From: Sulfuritalea sp.
GTDB lineage: Bacteria; Pseudomonadota; Gammaproteobacteria; Burkholderiales; Rhodocyclaceae
NCBI GenBank assembly: GCA_022843505.1
Contig: JALHNN010000171.1
Span: 1 to 6,289 of the forward strand
Reading direction: 5' to 3'
DNA length: 6,289 bases
Below are positions 1 to 6,289 of the stretch, one piece after another. Below the pieces are notes generated by a model. The model was not told where the DNA came from. It saw only the letters and a program-made list of their open reading frames with translations, and did no database searches. A program made the position numbers and the translations under genes. The first letter of the stretch is position 1. Each line of letters opens with the position of its first letter.

Positions 1-3000
1 ACGGCGGAAATCATCGCCTTTCCCTTGGTCAGCCAAGTACATGTCGCCGTACCGGACATCGATGAGGGAAGTTCGGGCGACATCGCAGAACGGGTTGTCG
101 AAGTGGCTGCCGACGTTCCGGCACCCAAGCCGATCCGCCCGGTATGGCCAGCGCTGGATGGCTCTCTGCATGCGATGTTGCGTGGGGAGGTCGGGAAGTT
201 CGAGGCGAATCTGGCGGCGATCGCAGTGTTGTCATTGCTGGATGCCGAGAAGCGTTTCCCGACTGACGAAGAGCGATCCATGCTCAATCGCTATACCGGA
301 TGGGGCGGGCTTCCTAAAGCGTTCAATCCCGAGCAGGACGATCCAGCGTGGCGGGCGAGAGCCGAGTCATTGCCGGATCTGTTGGGCGAGGATTACACGA
401 GCGCCAAGGGGAGCGTGGTTAATGCCCATTACACGGCGGTCTTCGTGATCGATGCGATCTGGGAAGCAGTGCGCCGACTTGGTTTTCGGGGTGGTCGCGT
501 CCTCGATCCCTCGGCAGGTACCGGGTATTTCATCGGTGCTATGCCAAAGGATTTGGCCGAAGTTTCGGAAATCACGGCCATCGAAATCGACCGTCTGTCG
601 TCGCGGATGCTGTCGCGCCTGTATGGGCAACACGGGGTTCGTACCTTGACGGTGGGCTTCGAGAAGGCGCGATTGCCCAAAGACTGGTTCGATCTGGTGA
701 TCTCTAATGTTCCCTTCGGGAACTATCAGGTGCCGGACGATCGGAATGTCCCTTACGCAAACTTCCTGATCCACGATTACTTCTTCGGGCGTGCCCTGGA
801 AGTGACCCGTCCGGGTGGTCTGGTGGCGTTCATCACGTCGGCCGGAACATTGGACAAGTGGGAAGATCGGGCGCGGCGCCACATGGCCTCCCAGGCAAGG
901 CTGCTGGGGGCGATTCGTCTGCCGTCCGGGACGTTTTCGCAGATCGCCAATACCGACGTCACGACCGACATCGTCTTTCTCCAGAAGTTGGGGGCAGGCG
1001 AAAAGGCCGCTGACGACTGGATCAGCGTGGTCGAAGCGCCCTATGCGATGTGCGATGGCTCCCGCCGTTTGTATGTCTCGAACTGGTATGTCCAGAACCC
1101 GGACATGCTGATCGGGCGCATGGGACAGAAGTCGAATGGCTATGGCTTGTCGAATGCCGCCATTTTCGATGGCGATATCGGCAGTGCGTTACGGGACCGG
1201 ATTGCGCGGTTGCCAGAGGGTGTTCATCGCCCACGGGTGGCGAGAAATTCCGAGCCCAGTGGCAAGCCGCAGCGCGACATTCGTGTCGCGGCGCCGGAGT
1301 TCGTGAAGCCGGGCGCATTCTGCCTCACCGACGATGGCCGTTTGGCTGTCTCGGAAGGCCAGGAGCTGCTGGTTATCGAGGGAACGGTATCGGCAACGGC
1401 TGCCAAGCGCATCGTCGGCATGATGGCGATTCGGGATGCGGCGAGGAAGTTGCTGCATGTCCAGCATCTCACGGATGACGATGGCCGTCTTGGCAGTTAC
1501 CGCATGATGCTCAACATGGCCTATGACGGCTTTGTGGCGCGGCATGGTTATCTGCATGCCAAGGCCAACAAGCTGGCGTTCAAGGGAGACCCCGACCTGC
1601 CATTGCTGTTGTCTCTGGAGAATTACGATCCGGAGGGCGGCGTGGCGGAAAAGGCCGATGTGTTCTTCCGTCGGACCGTGGGGGTCGTCCGCAAGGTCGA
1701 CCTCTGCAATACGCCGGAAGAGGCCTTGTTGGTGTCGCTGCATGAGCGCGGATGTGTGGATGTTGCGTTGATGGCATCCCTGCTTGGGCAGGTGTCATCG
1801 GCGTTCCTCCCGGACATGGCGGATCGCGGTCTGATCTTCCTGAATCCAGAAACATCGCAATGGGAAACCGCGGATGCTTACTTGGCCGGGAACGTGCGCA
1901 GCAAGCTGGAAATGGCAGAAGCAGCGGGCGGAGAATTTGTTCGCAATGTGGATGCCTTGAAAGCGGTGGTGCCTGCCCATCTGGGGCCGGGAGAAATCGA
2001 TGCCCGGATCGGATCGACCTGGATACCGGCGCGCGACTATGCCGAATTCCTCGATCAGTTACTGGAGTGTGAGGGATGCACGGTGGAGTTCTGTGCGGAA
2101 GCCGGGGCGTGGAACATCGATGTGCCCTGGCAGGGTGAACGGTCGGTCGCATCGACCCAAACCTTCGGTACCGGACGTATCTCGGCAGGCGAGCTGTTTG
2201 TCGTCACGCTGAACCAGATGGTGCCAACGATTCGGGATCGCGATCCGGTGACCGACCGATACTTCGTGAACACGGAGGAAACCATTGCCGCACGTGAGAA
2301 GCAGCAGGCGCTCAAGGAAGCATTTGGTGCCTGGGTGTTTGCCGATGCGAGTCGTTGTGAGCGCTTGGTCCGGCTGTACAACGACCAATTCAATTCTGTG
2401 CGCTTGCGGGAGTTTGACGGGTCAGGTCTGGCGCTGCCGGGCTTCTCCGAAGTGTTCAACCTTCATCGGCATCAGAAGGACGCCATCTGGCGCATCGTGT
2501 CGGGCGGGGTGAATACTTTGCTGGCTCATGTGGTCGGCGCCGGCAAAACCCTGACGATGATCTGTGGCGGTATGGAGTTGAGGCGTCTGGGGATGGCCGG
2601 CAAGCCGTGCTATGTGGTGCCAAACCACATGCTGGAGCAGTTTGCGGCGGAGTTTCTGCGAGCCTATCCCGGGGCCAATATCCTGATGGCGAGCAAGGAC
2701 GACCTGGTCGGCGACAAACGCCGGACGCTGTTGTCTCGGATCGCCACCGGGGATTGGGATGGCGTGCTGATTACCCATGCCTCTTTCGAAAGGATCAAGA
2801 TGAGCGACGAGGCCATGACCTCGTTCATCGAAGCGCGGGTCTATGAAATCGAGTGTGCCATTCGGGCCTCGAAATCGCAGAAGCGGGGGAATCGGATCGT
2901 CAAGGAACTGGAACGGGCCAAGAAAATCTGGCTCGCTCGGTTGGAGAAGCTGGCGGCGAAGTCGAAGAAGGATGACATGCTCACGTTCGAGGAACTGGGT

Positions 3001-4920
3001 GTCGACTTCCTTTTCATTGACGAGGCGCACTACTTCAAGAACCTCTACCGGTTCACAAAGATGACGCGGGTCGCAGGACTGCCCAATGCCAACTCGGAAC
3101 GTGCCTTCGATATGTTCGTGAAGACGCGGCATGTGATGGACAAGCATGGCGGCCGGTTGGGGGTGGTGTTCGCAACAGGAACGCCGGTATCGAACTCGAT
3201 GGCGGAGATGTGGACCATGCAACGCTATCTGCAACCCGCGACGCTGCGGGGGAATCATGTGGCGCAGTTCGATACCTGGGCGGGCAATTTCGGCGAGTCG
3301 GTGACGGCCCTGGAGTTGTCGCCCGATGGTGGGGGATACCGCATGAACACGCGGTTCGCCCGCTTCGTGAATCTGCCCGAGCTGATGACGATGTTCCGCG
3401 AAGTGGCGGACATTCGAACGGCGGACATGTTGAAGCTACCGGTGCCGCGTTTCCATTTGGAGACGGTGACAGCGAAACCCACGGCTGCCCTGAAGGCATT
3501 TGTGGCAACGCTGGTGGAACGTGCCGAAGCCATTCGCAACGGCACTGTGTCGCCCAACGAGGACAACATGCTGGCGGTAACCAACGATGGCCGCAAGGCT
3601 GCGCTGGACATGCGGCTGGTGGTTCCTCGTGAGCCGGAGGCAGCAGATGGGAAAGTGAGCCTGTGTGCCGAGCGGATTCATGGCATCTGGCGCGATACGG
3701 CGGTGTTCCGCGGCACTCAGGCCGTGTTTTGCGACCTGAGCACACCTACGGACGATGGGCGGTTCAGTGTCTATCACGTCATACGGGCGAAGCTCGTGGA
3801 GATGGGGGTTCCGGGAACGGAAATCGCCTTCATTCATGACTTCGAGAGCGATACCGCGAAGGCCGAGTTGTTTAAGGCCGTGCGGGAAGGGCGGGTTCGC
3901 GTTCTGTTGGGCAGCACCCTGAAGATGGGGGTGGGCACCAATATCCAGACGCGTCTGGCGGCATTGCATCATCTGGATGCGCCATGGCGTCCGTCCGACG
4001 TCGAGCAACGGGAGGGACGCATCATTCGTCAGGGCAACCTGAATGAGGAGGTGCGTATCGTCCGTTACGTGACGGAGGCCTCGTTCGACGCCTACATCTG
4101 GCAGACCCTCGAAACCAAGGCACGCTTCATCGCCCAGGTGATGCGGGGGGATACCGGGATGCGTAGCGCGGAGGATGTGGAGCTGGCGGCGCTGTCCTAT
4201 GCCGAAGTGAAGGCACTGGCGTCCGGCAATCCGCTGGTCATGGAAAAAGCCGGCATCGATGCCGAGGTCGCCAAGCTGTCCTTGCTCAAATCCCAATGGG
4301 ACAACCAGCGATGGTCAAACCAGAGGGAGTCGGCCACCTTGCCCGGTCGCATCGAGAAACTCCGGCAACGGATCGAGGCGATTGAGGCGGATATCGCCGA
4401 TCGAGTGGATGTTCGTGCCCAGCGCTTCTGCATGGTGATCGACGGGCAGCATTTTGTCGACCGTGCCGAAGCAGGCGAGGCGCTTGTCCGGTATTACGTC
4501 GAAGCCAAAGCCAGAACCCGGAAGATCGGGAACTGGAAAGCTTCGGCCGGGGAGATCGTCGTCGGGCAGTTTGCCGGCTTCGATCTGGCGGTGTCGATAC
4601 CCACGGCGTCAGCCGATGGACCGAGCTTTCTGCTGAAAAAGCGGCGAGCCTACATGGCACATCATTCCGACAATCCCATCGGGATGGTCAGGGTGATCGA
4701 AAACGTGGCCAACGCGCTGGAAGGCCGGCTGGCGGAAGTCCATGAGGATCTGGCACGGGCAGAAAAGCGCCTGGCCGACATCCTCGCCGAGATTTCCAAG
4801 CCCTTCGACAAGGAGGATCGACTGACGCAATTGCTGGTGCGCCAACGCGAGATCAATGCCAGTCTCGATCTCGACAAGGGCAATGCCGGCGCGATGGAAG
4901 CGGAAGCCGAAGTCGCGTAA
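1..4920 (+). CDS. DarB-like N6-adenine DNA methyltransferase / SF2 (SNF2-like) helicase fusion, 5'-partial
   Basis: Residues are numbered from the TTG at 25. A class I methyltransferase domain covers about 130-330: AHYT (134-137), DPSAGTG SAM-binding motif I (161-167) and NVPF (228-231) at the catalytic N/D-P-P-F/Y position. A family-specific middle region (about 330-800) follows. The superfamily 2 helicase core has HRHQ (814-817), Walker A GAGKT (838-842), DEAH (999-1002), ATGTP (1050-1054), GVGTNIQ (1302-1308) and QREGRIIRQG (1328-1337). Probable coiled coils lie near 1441-1462 and 1564-1591. This architecture is known from phage P1 DarB-like antirestriction proteins and from large proteins of conjugative elements; a role in protecting or remodelling mobile DNA is inferred. 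I see no nuclease motif. The frame is open to base 1, the TTG at 25 has no good Shine-Dalgarno, and the first in-frame ATG is at 175, so the true start is probably upstream. The reading frame is uninterrupted to TAA at 4918. Domain calls are firm, function is not. Confidence 0.95.
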   Translation, partial: TAEIIAFPLVSQVHVAVPDIDEGSSGDIAERVVEVAADVPAPKPIRPVWPALDGSLHAMLRGEVGKFEANLAAIAVLSLLDAEKRFPTDEERSMLNRYTGWGGLPKAFNPEQDDPAWRARAESLPDLLGEDYTSAKGSVVNAHYTAVFVIDAIWEAVRRLGFRGGRVLDPSAGTGYFIGAMPKDLAEVSEITAIEIDRLSSRMLSRLYGQHGVRTLTVGFEKARLPKDWFDLVISNVPFGNYQVPDDRNVPYANFLIHDYFFGRALEVTRPGGLVAFITSAGTLDKWEDRARRHMASQARLLGAIRLPSGTFSQIANTDVTTDIVFLQKLGAGEKAADDWISVVEAPYAMCDGSRRLYVSNWYVQNPDMLIGRMGQKSNGYGLSNAAIFDGDIGSALRDRIARLPEGVHRPRVARNSEPSGKPQRDIRVAAPEFVKPGAFCLTDDGRLAVSEGQELLVIEGTVSATAAKRIVGMMAIRDAARKLLHVQHLTDDDGRLGSYRMMLNMAYDGFVARHGYLHAKANKLAFKGDPDLPLLLSLENYDPEGGVAEKADVFFRRTVGVVRKVDLCNTPEEALLVSLHERGCVDVALMASLLGQVSSAFLPDMADRGLIFLNPETSQWETADAYLAGNVRSKLEMAEAAGGEFVRNVDALKAVVPAHLGPGEIDARIGSTWIPARDYAEFLDQLLECEGCTVEFCAEAGAWNIDVPWQGERSVASTQTFGTGRISAGELFVVTLNQMVPTIRDRDPVTDRYFVNTEETIAAREKQQALKEAFGAWVFADASRCERLVRLYNDQFNSVRLREFDGSGLALPGFSEVFNLHRHQKDAIWRIVSGGVNTLLAHVVGAGKTLTMICGGMELRRLGMAGKPCYVVPNHMLEQFAAEFLRAYPGANILMASKDDLVGDKRRTLLSRIATGDWDGVLITHASFERIKMSDEAMTSFIEARVYEIECAIRASKSQKRGNRIVKELERAKKIWLARLEKLAAKSKKDDMLTFEELGVDFLFIDEAHYFKNLYRFTKMTRVAGLPNANSERAFDMFVKTRHVMDKHGGRLGVVFATGTPVSNSMAEMWTMQRYLQPATLRGNHVAQFDTWAGNFGESVTALELSPDGGGYRMNTRFARFVNLPELMTMFREVADIRTADMLKLPVPRFHLETVTAKPTAALKAFVATLVERAEAIRNGTVSPNEDNMLAVTNDGRKAALDMRLVVPREPEAADGKVSLCAERIHGIWRDTAVFRGTQAVFCDLSTPTDDGRFSVYHVIRAKLVEMGVPGTEIAFIHDFESDTAKAELFKAVREGRVRVLLGSTLKMGVGTNIQTRLAALHHLDAPWRPSDVEQREGRIIRQGNLNEEVRIVRYVTEASFDAYIWQTLETKARFIAQVMRGDTGMRSAEDVELAALSYAEVKALASGNPLVMEKAGIDAEVAKLSLLKSQWDNQRWSNQRESATLPGRIEKLRQRIEAIEADIADRVDVRAQRFCMVIDGQHFVDRAEAGEALVRYYVEAKARTRKIGNWKASAGEIVVGQFAGFDLAVSIPTASADGPSFLLKKRRAYMAHHSDNPIGMVRVIENVANALEGRLAEVHEDLARAEKRLADILAEISKPFDKEDRLTQLLVRQREINASLDLDKGNAGAMEAEAEVA

Positions 4921-4930
4921 AGGTGTTGTG

Positions 4931-4960
4931 ATGGAGTGCCGCCGTTGCCCGAACGGGTGA
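4931..4960 (+). CDS. Possible 9-codon leader peptide MECRRCPNG
   Basis: ATG at 4931, ten bases after the big gene's stop codon, is preceded by AAAGG (4919-4923) at a good 7-base spacing and reads nine codons to TGA at 4958-4960. The product MECRRCPNG contains a CxxC pair. The ORF lies across the 5' arm and loop of the hairpin at 4939-4966, so translating ribosomes would open it. At this length chance is a strong alternative: only the ribosome-binding site and the overlap with the hairpin speak for it. I do not recognise the peptide. Confidence 0.15.
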   Translation: MECRRCPNG

Positions 4961-4966
4961 CGGCGG
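4939..4966 (+). other. Strong RNA hairpin just downstream of the methyltransferase-helicase stop codon
   Basis: CCGCCGTTGCCC (4939-4950) pairs with GGGTGACGGCGG (4955-4966) around a GAAC loop. All twelve positions pair in RNA, two of them as G-U wobbles. No T-run follows on either strand, so it is not a standard intrinsic terminator. It could protect the 3' end of the long mRNA or be part of a leader structure for what follows. The pairing is seen directly; the role is inference. Confidence 0.6.
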
Positions 4967-5044
4967 GCATACCTGTCTTGCACTGCATGGAACGGTTTCA
5001 ACGGACAGCCGAAGTCGAGCCAAAAAGGGCGCATTTCAAAATCC

Positions 5045-5135
5045 GAGAGGGCGGTCGGGTGCGTAGCATCGCATCCAGTTTCCTCCCTCCTGTGTCCTCT
5101 TACCCGGCGTGCACCCTCTGTGCGCCGGGGTTTTT
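5045..5135 (+). ncRNA. Candidate structured small RNA or mRNA 3' element ending in the terminator
   Basis: GGGTGCG (5057-5063) pairs with CGCATCC (5070-5076) around a TAGCAT loop, with one G-U wobble. GAGGG (5047-5051) can pair with CCCTC (5085-5089) to enclose it. A pyrimidine-rich stretch from 5079 to 5105 includes CCTCC, complementary to a consensus Shine-Dalgarno, and leads straight into an intrinsic terminator. A hairpin, an unpaired anti-Shine-Dalgarno tract and a terminator together look like a trans-acting small RNA. I found no convincing sigma70 promoter upstream, so it may instead be the processed 3' end of the long mRNA. The 5' boundary is approximate and no named RNA family was recognised. 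Confidence 0.3.
5103..5135 (+). terminator. Rho-independent terminator
   Basis: CCCGGC (5103-5108) pairs with GCCGGG (5124-5129). Inside it, GCAC (5111-5114) pairs with GTGC (5120-5123) around a CCTCT loop, with a two-base GT bulge on the 5' arm. A five-T run at 5131-5135 follows after one extra G. This is a textbook plus-strand intrinsic terminator. It lies 183 bases after the stop codon of the methyltransferase-helicase gene and 213 bases before the primase-like gene, so it separates the two transcription units unless read-through occurs. Confidence 0.85.
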
Positions 5136-5140
5136 CAGAA

Positions 5141-5166
5141 CAGGTTCGGTGCGTATTCCGAGCCTG
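5141..5166 (+). other. Stem-loop immediately downstream of the terminator
   Basis: CAGGTTCGG (5141-5149) pairs with CCGAGCCTG (5158-5166) over nine base pairs, one a T-G wobble, around the eight-base loop TGCGTATT. It begins six bases after the terminator T-run. It could be an operator-like inverted repeat, part of the next gene's promoter region, or a second RNA stem met by read-through transcripts. No T-run follows, so it is not itself a terminator. Confidence 0.45.
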
Positions 5167-5262
5167 CTGTGCAAAGCCTGAACATGGGATTCAGTCTGAC
5201 GCCGTAAGGCATTGGACGGACGTGTGGTAGCTGGCCACGAGAAAACAAACAGCATTCATCAA

Positions 5263-5309
5263 CCCCGCCGGGGAGCCATTCCCGGACGGGATCGCTCCAT
5301 GCCGCGCGG
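5263..5309 (+). promoter_or_regulatory. GC-rich multi-hairpin element in the 5' leader of the primase-like gene
   Basis: CCCC (5263-5266) pairs with GGGG (5270-5273). GGAGC (5272-5276) pairs with GCTCC (5294-5298) and encloses an inner stem TCCC (5280-5283) / GGGA (5288-5291) with a GGAC loop. The palindrome CCGCGCGG occupies 5302-5309. The first two stems share bases 5272-5273, so they compete or trim each other. CTCC (5295-5298) could alternatively pair with GGAG at 5308-5311, 5322-5325 or in the Shine-Dalgarno at 5335-5338, which would allow control of translation start. The pairings are visible; the regulation is inferred. Confidence 0.45.
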
Positions 5310-5334
5310 AGATTTCCACACGGAGTTGTTACAT

Positions 5335-5339
5335 GGAGG
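5335..5339 (+). promoter_or_regulatory. Shine-Dalgarno GGAGG for the primase-like gene
   Basis: GGAGG ends 8 bases before the ATG at 5348, an optimal distance, and decides the start. It overlaps an upstream in-frame ATG (5333-5335) that has its own weaker GGAG at 5322-5325, so two start sites 15 bases apart compete. Confidence 0.75.
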
Positions 5340-5347
5340 CATCGACA

Positions 5348-6289
5348 ATGAAGCACGAGTACGAGACGCAGCAAGTCAAGGAAGATGCGCGAGGTCGCTG
5401 GGAGCGGGTTCTGCTTGCTCTCGCGCCACCGCTGAAAGCCGCACTGGAACGGACAGGCAAGCATGTGCCTTGTCCGGTTCACGGCGGTCGGGATGGCTTT
5501 CGCCTGTTTCGGGATGTCGCCGATACGGGGGGAGGCATTTGCAATACCTGCGGCAGTTTTGCCAACGGGTTTGCGCTGCTGATGTGGATCAATGGCTGGG
5601 ATTTTGGCCGGACGATCCGCGAAGTGGCGGAACAGGTCGGCAGCCGGTCGCGCAGTGCCAATTCGGCGGCGGATAAATCCGAGGATGAGATGCGTCGGGA
5701 GCAGCTGAATCGCACCTGGCGGGAGTCTGTGGCCTTGTCCCATCCGAGCGCCGAGCCGGCACGGTTGTATTTGGCTCGTCGCGGTCTGTCGGTCAAGGTG
5801 CCTGAGACGCTGCGGTTTCATGCAGCACTCGGATACTACGAGGACAACCGGCGACTTGCTGATTACCCGACCCTGATTGCGCAAGTGACGGGGCAAGGTG
5901 GCGATGCAGTCACCATCCACCGTACCTATCTCACCCCCGAGGGCCGCAAGGCGCCGGTCGATTCCCCCAAGAAGCTGATGCGCCATCCCTTGGCGCGTCA
6001 AATGACCGGGGGCGCTATTCGACTGGTGCCGGCGAATCATCGCCTGGCAGTCACCGAGTGGATCGAGACGGCACTTGCCGTCACCGAGGCCACGGGCATA
6101 TCCGCTTGGGCCACCGGTAACGCGCATCTGCTGGCGACGTTCCAGCCACCGGCCGGCATCGACCAGATTCTGGTCTTTGCCGACAAGGACCGTCCCTCAC
6201 GCCAGCATCCGTCCGGGCACGGGCAGGAGGCGGCGCGTGAGCTGGTCAAACGGCTGTGGTCCCTGGGTATCCGTGCCGGCGCCATTGCA
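5348..6289 (+). CDS. Zinc-ribbon / Toprim domain primase-like protein, 3'-partial
   Basis: This is the first 314 codons of a gene that continues past the window. A CPVH...CNTC zinc ribbon (C42, H45, C65, C68) matches the primase zinc-binding type seen in phage P4 alpha-like and T7-like primases. A charged linker (about 98-130) and a region resembling the domain between ribbon and Toprim follow. The Toprim domain starts near 231: catalytic-type glutamate E237 in TEWIETALAV, then the metal-binding DKD (D279, D281) after a hydrophobic strand. Such proteins prime DNA synthesis on single-stranded templates of mobile elements; that role is inferred here. The usual glycine after the Toprim glutamate is tryptophan (W238). 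The ATG at 5348 is preferred because GGAGG at 5335-5339 sits 8 bases upstream. An in-frame ATG at 5333 with GGAG at 5322-5325 would add five residues. A downstream helicase domain cannot be judged. The preceding terminator suggests separate transcription from the methyltransferase-helicase gene. Confidence 0.9.
   Translation, partial: MKHEYETQQVKEDARGRWERVLLALAPPLKAALERTGKHVPCPVHGGRDGFRLFRDVADTGGGICNTCGSFANGFALLMWINGWDFGRTIREVAEQVGSRSRSANSAADKSEDEMRREQLNRTWRESVALSHPSAEPARLYLARRGLSVKVPETLRFHAALGYYEDNRRLADYPTLIAQVTGQGGDAVTIHRTYLTPEGRKAPVDSPKKLMRHPLARQMTGGAIRLVPANHRLAVTEWIETALAVTEATGISAWATGNAHLLATFQPPAGIDQILVFADKDRPSRQHPSGHGQEAARELVKRLWSLGIRAGAIA

Larger units (their letters stand above)
5136..5347 (+). 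promoter_or_regulatory. Leader / promoter region of the primase-like gene
   Basis: This 212-base stretch holds no credible gene. A promoter is expected because a terminator ends at 5135, but no sigma70 match convinces: TTGGAC at 5212-5217 is a fair -35, with only CCACGA at the 17-base spacing. An A/C-rich unstructured segment (5241-5262) is followed by packed GC-rich stems (5263-5309) and the ribosome-binding sites. Short inverted repeats, such as GTGG 5224-5227 with CCAC 5235-5238, are too small to interpret. Confidence 0.4.

Noticed and set aside
25..27. TTG as the start of the methyltransferase-helicase gene
   Set aside because: The frame is open back to base 1, no Shine-Dalgarno precedes the TTG, and the left edge simply cuts the gene.
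2422..4296. Long minus-strand frames opposite the helicase domain (2422-3258, 3053-3745, 3436-4296)
   Set aside because: They mirror conserved helicase codons on the plus strand, have no recognisable domains and no supporting ribosome-binding context.
4991..5004. Direct repeat AACGG at 4991 and 5000 as possible iterons
   Set aside because: Only two five-base copies and no AT-rich region or further repeats, so no replication origin is supported.
4978..5042. Sigma70-like promoter elements upstream of the candidate small RNA (TTGCAC 4978-4983, CAAAAT 5037-5042)
   Set aside because: Neither has a matching partner at 16-18 bases, so no promoter can be supported.
4936..5181. Plus-strand frame of 81 codons from a GTG in the intergenic gap
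   Set aside because: It would read straight through the hairpin and the intrinsic terminator with its T-run, has no ribosome-binding site that fits better than the 4931 ATG, and shows no domain.
5212..5676. Plus-strand frame of 154 codons beginning in the leader
   Set aside because: Most of it overlaps, out of frame, the primase-like gene that carries the zinc-ribbon codons; its start is a TTG without a Shine-Dalgarno.
5135..6127. Open minus-strand frame of 330 codons antisense to the primase-like gene
   Set aside because: It lies opposite a gene with clear zinc-ribbon and Toprim motifs. Its translation is rich in Arg, Pro and His and shows no recognisable domain, as expected of an antisense frame in GC-rich coding DNA. 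It also runs into the terminator region.

Overview
The window carries one very large plus-strand gene, open at the left edge, and the first 314 codons of a second plus-strand gene that runs off the right edge. A 427-base non-coding, strongly structured gap lies between them. Base composition is GC-rich (roughly 60 % by eye), with G/C-ending codons and Proteobacteria-like Shine-Dalgarno sites. Nothing here is a chromosomal housekeeping gene. The gene types (a methyltransferase-helicase giant of the phage P1 DarB kind and a zinc-ribbon/Toprim primase-like protein) point to the backbone of an integrative conjugative element, conjugative plasmid or plasmid-like phage of a beta- or gammaproteobacterium. 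The host assignment is inference.

Layout. Bases 1-4920 encode at least 1639 residues: an N6-adenine methyltransferase domain (DPSAGTG and NVPF motifs), a long family-specific middle region, a complete superfamily 2 helicase core (GAGKT, DEAH, ATGTP, QREGRIIRQG) and a coiled-coil tail. Bases 4921-5347 hold a strong hairpin just after the stop codon, a possible 9-codon leader ORF overlapping it, a second structured segment with a CU-rich single-stranded tract, a convincing Rho-independent terminator ending at 5135, and then a 212-base leader with further hairpins before the next gene. Bases 5348-6289 encode a CHCC zinc ribbon followed by a Toprim domain, truncated by the window end.

How the parts may work together. 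The first protein combines sequence modification with ATP-driven DNA translocation or remodelling, as proposed for antirestriction proteins that protect incoming mobile DNA. The second resembles primases that start DNA synthesis on single-stranded DNA, which suits an element entering as a single strand or replicating by itself. The terminator at 5135 implies that the second gene has its own promoter or depends on read-through. The RNA structures around it are the least explained part of the window. I found no CRISPR array, tRNA, rRNA, insertion sequence or attachment site.
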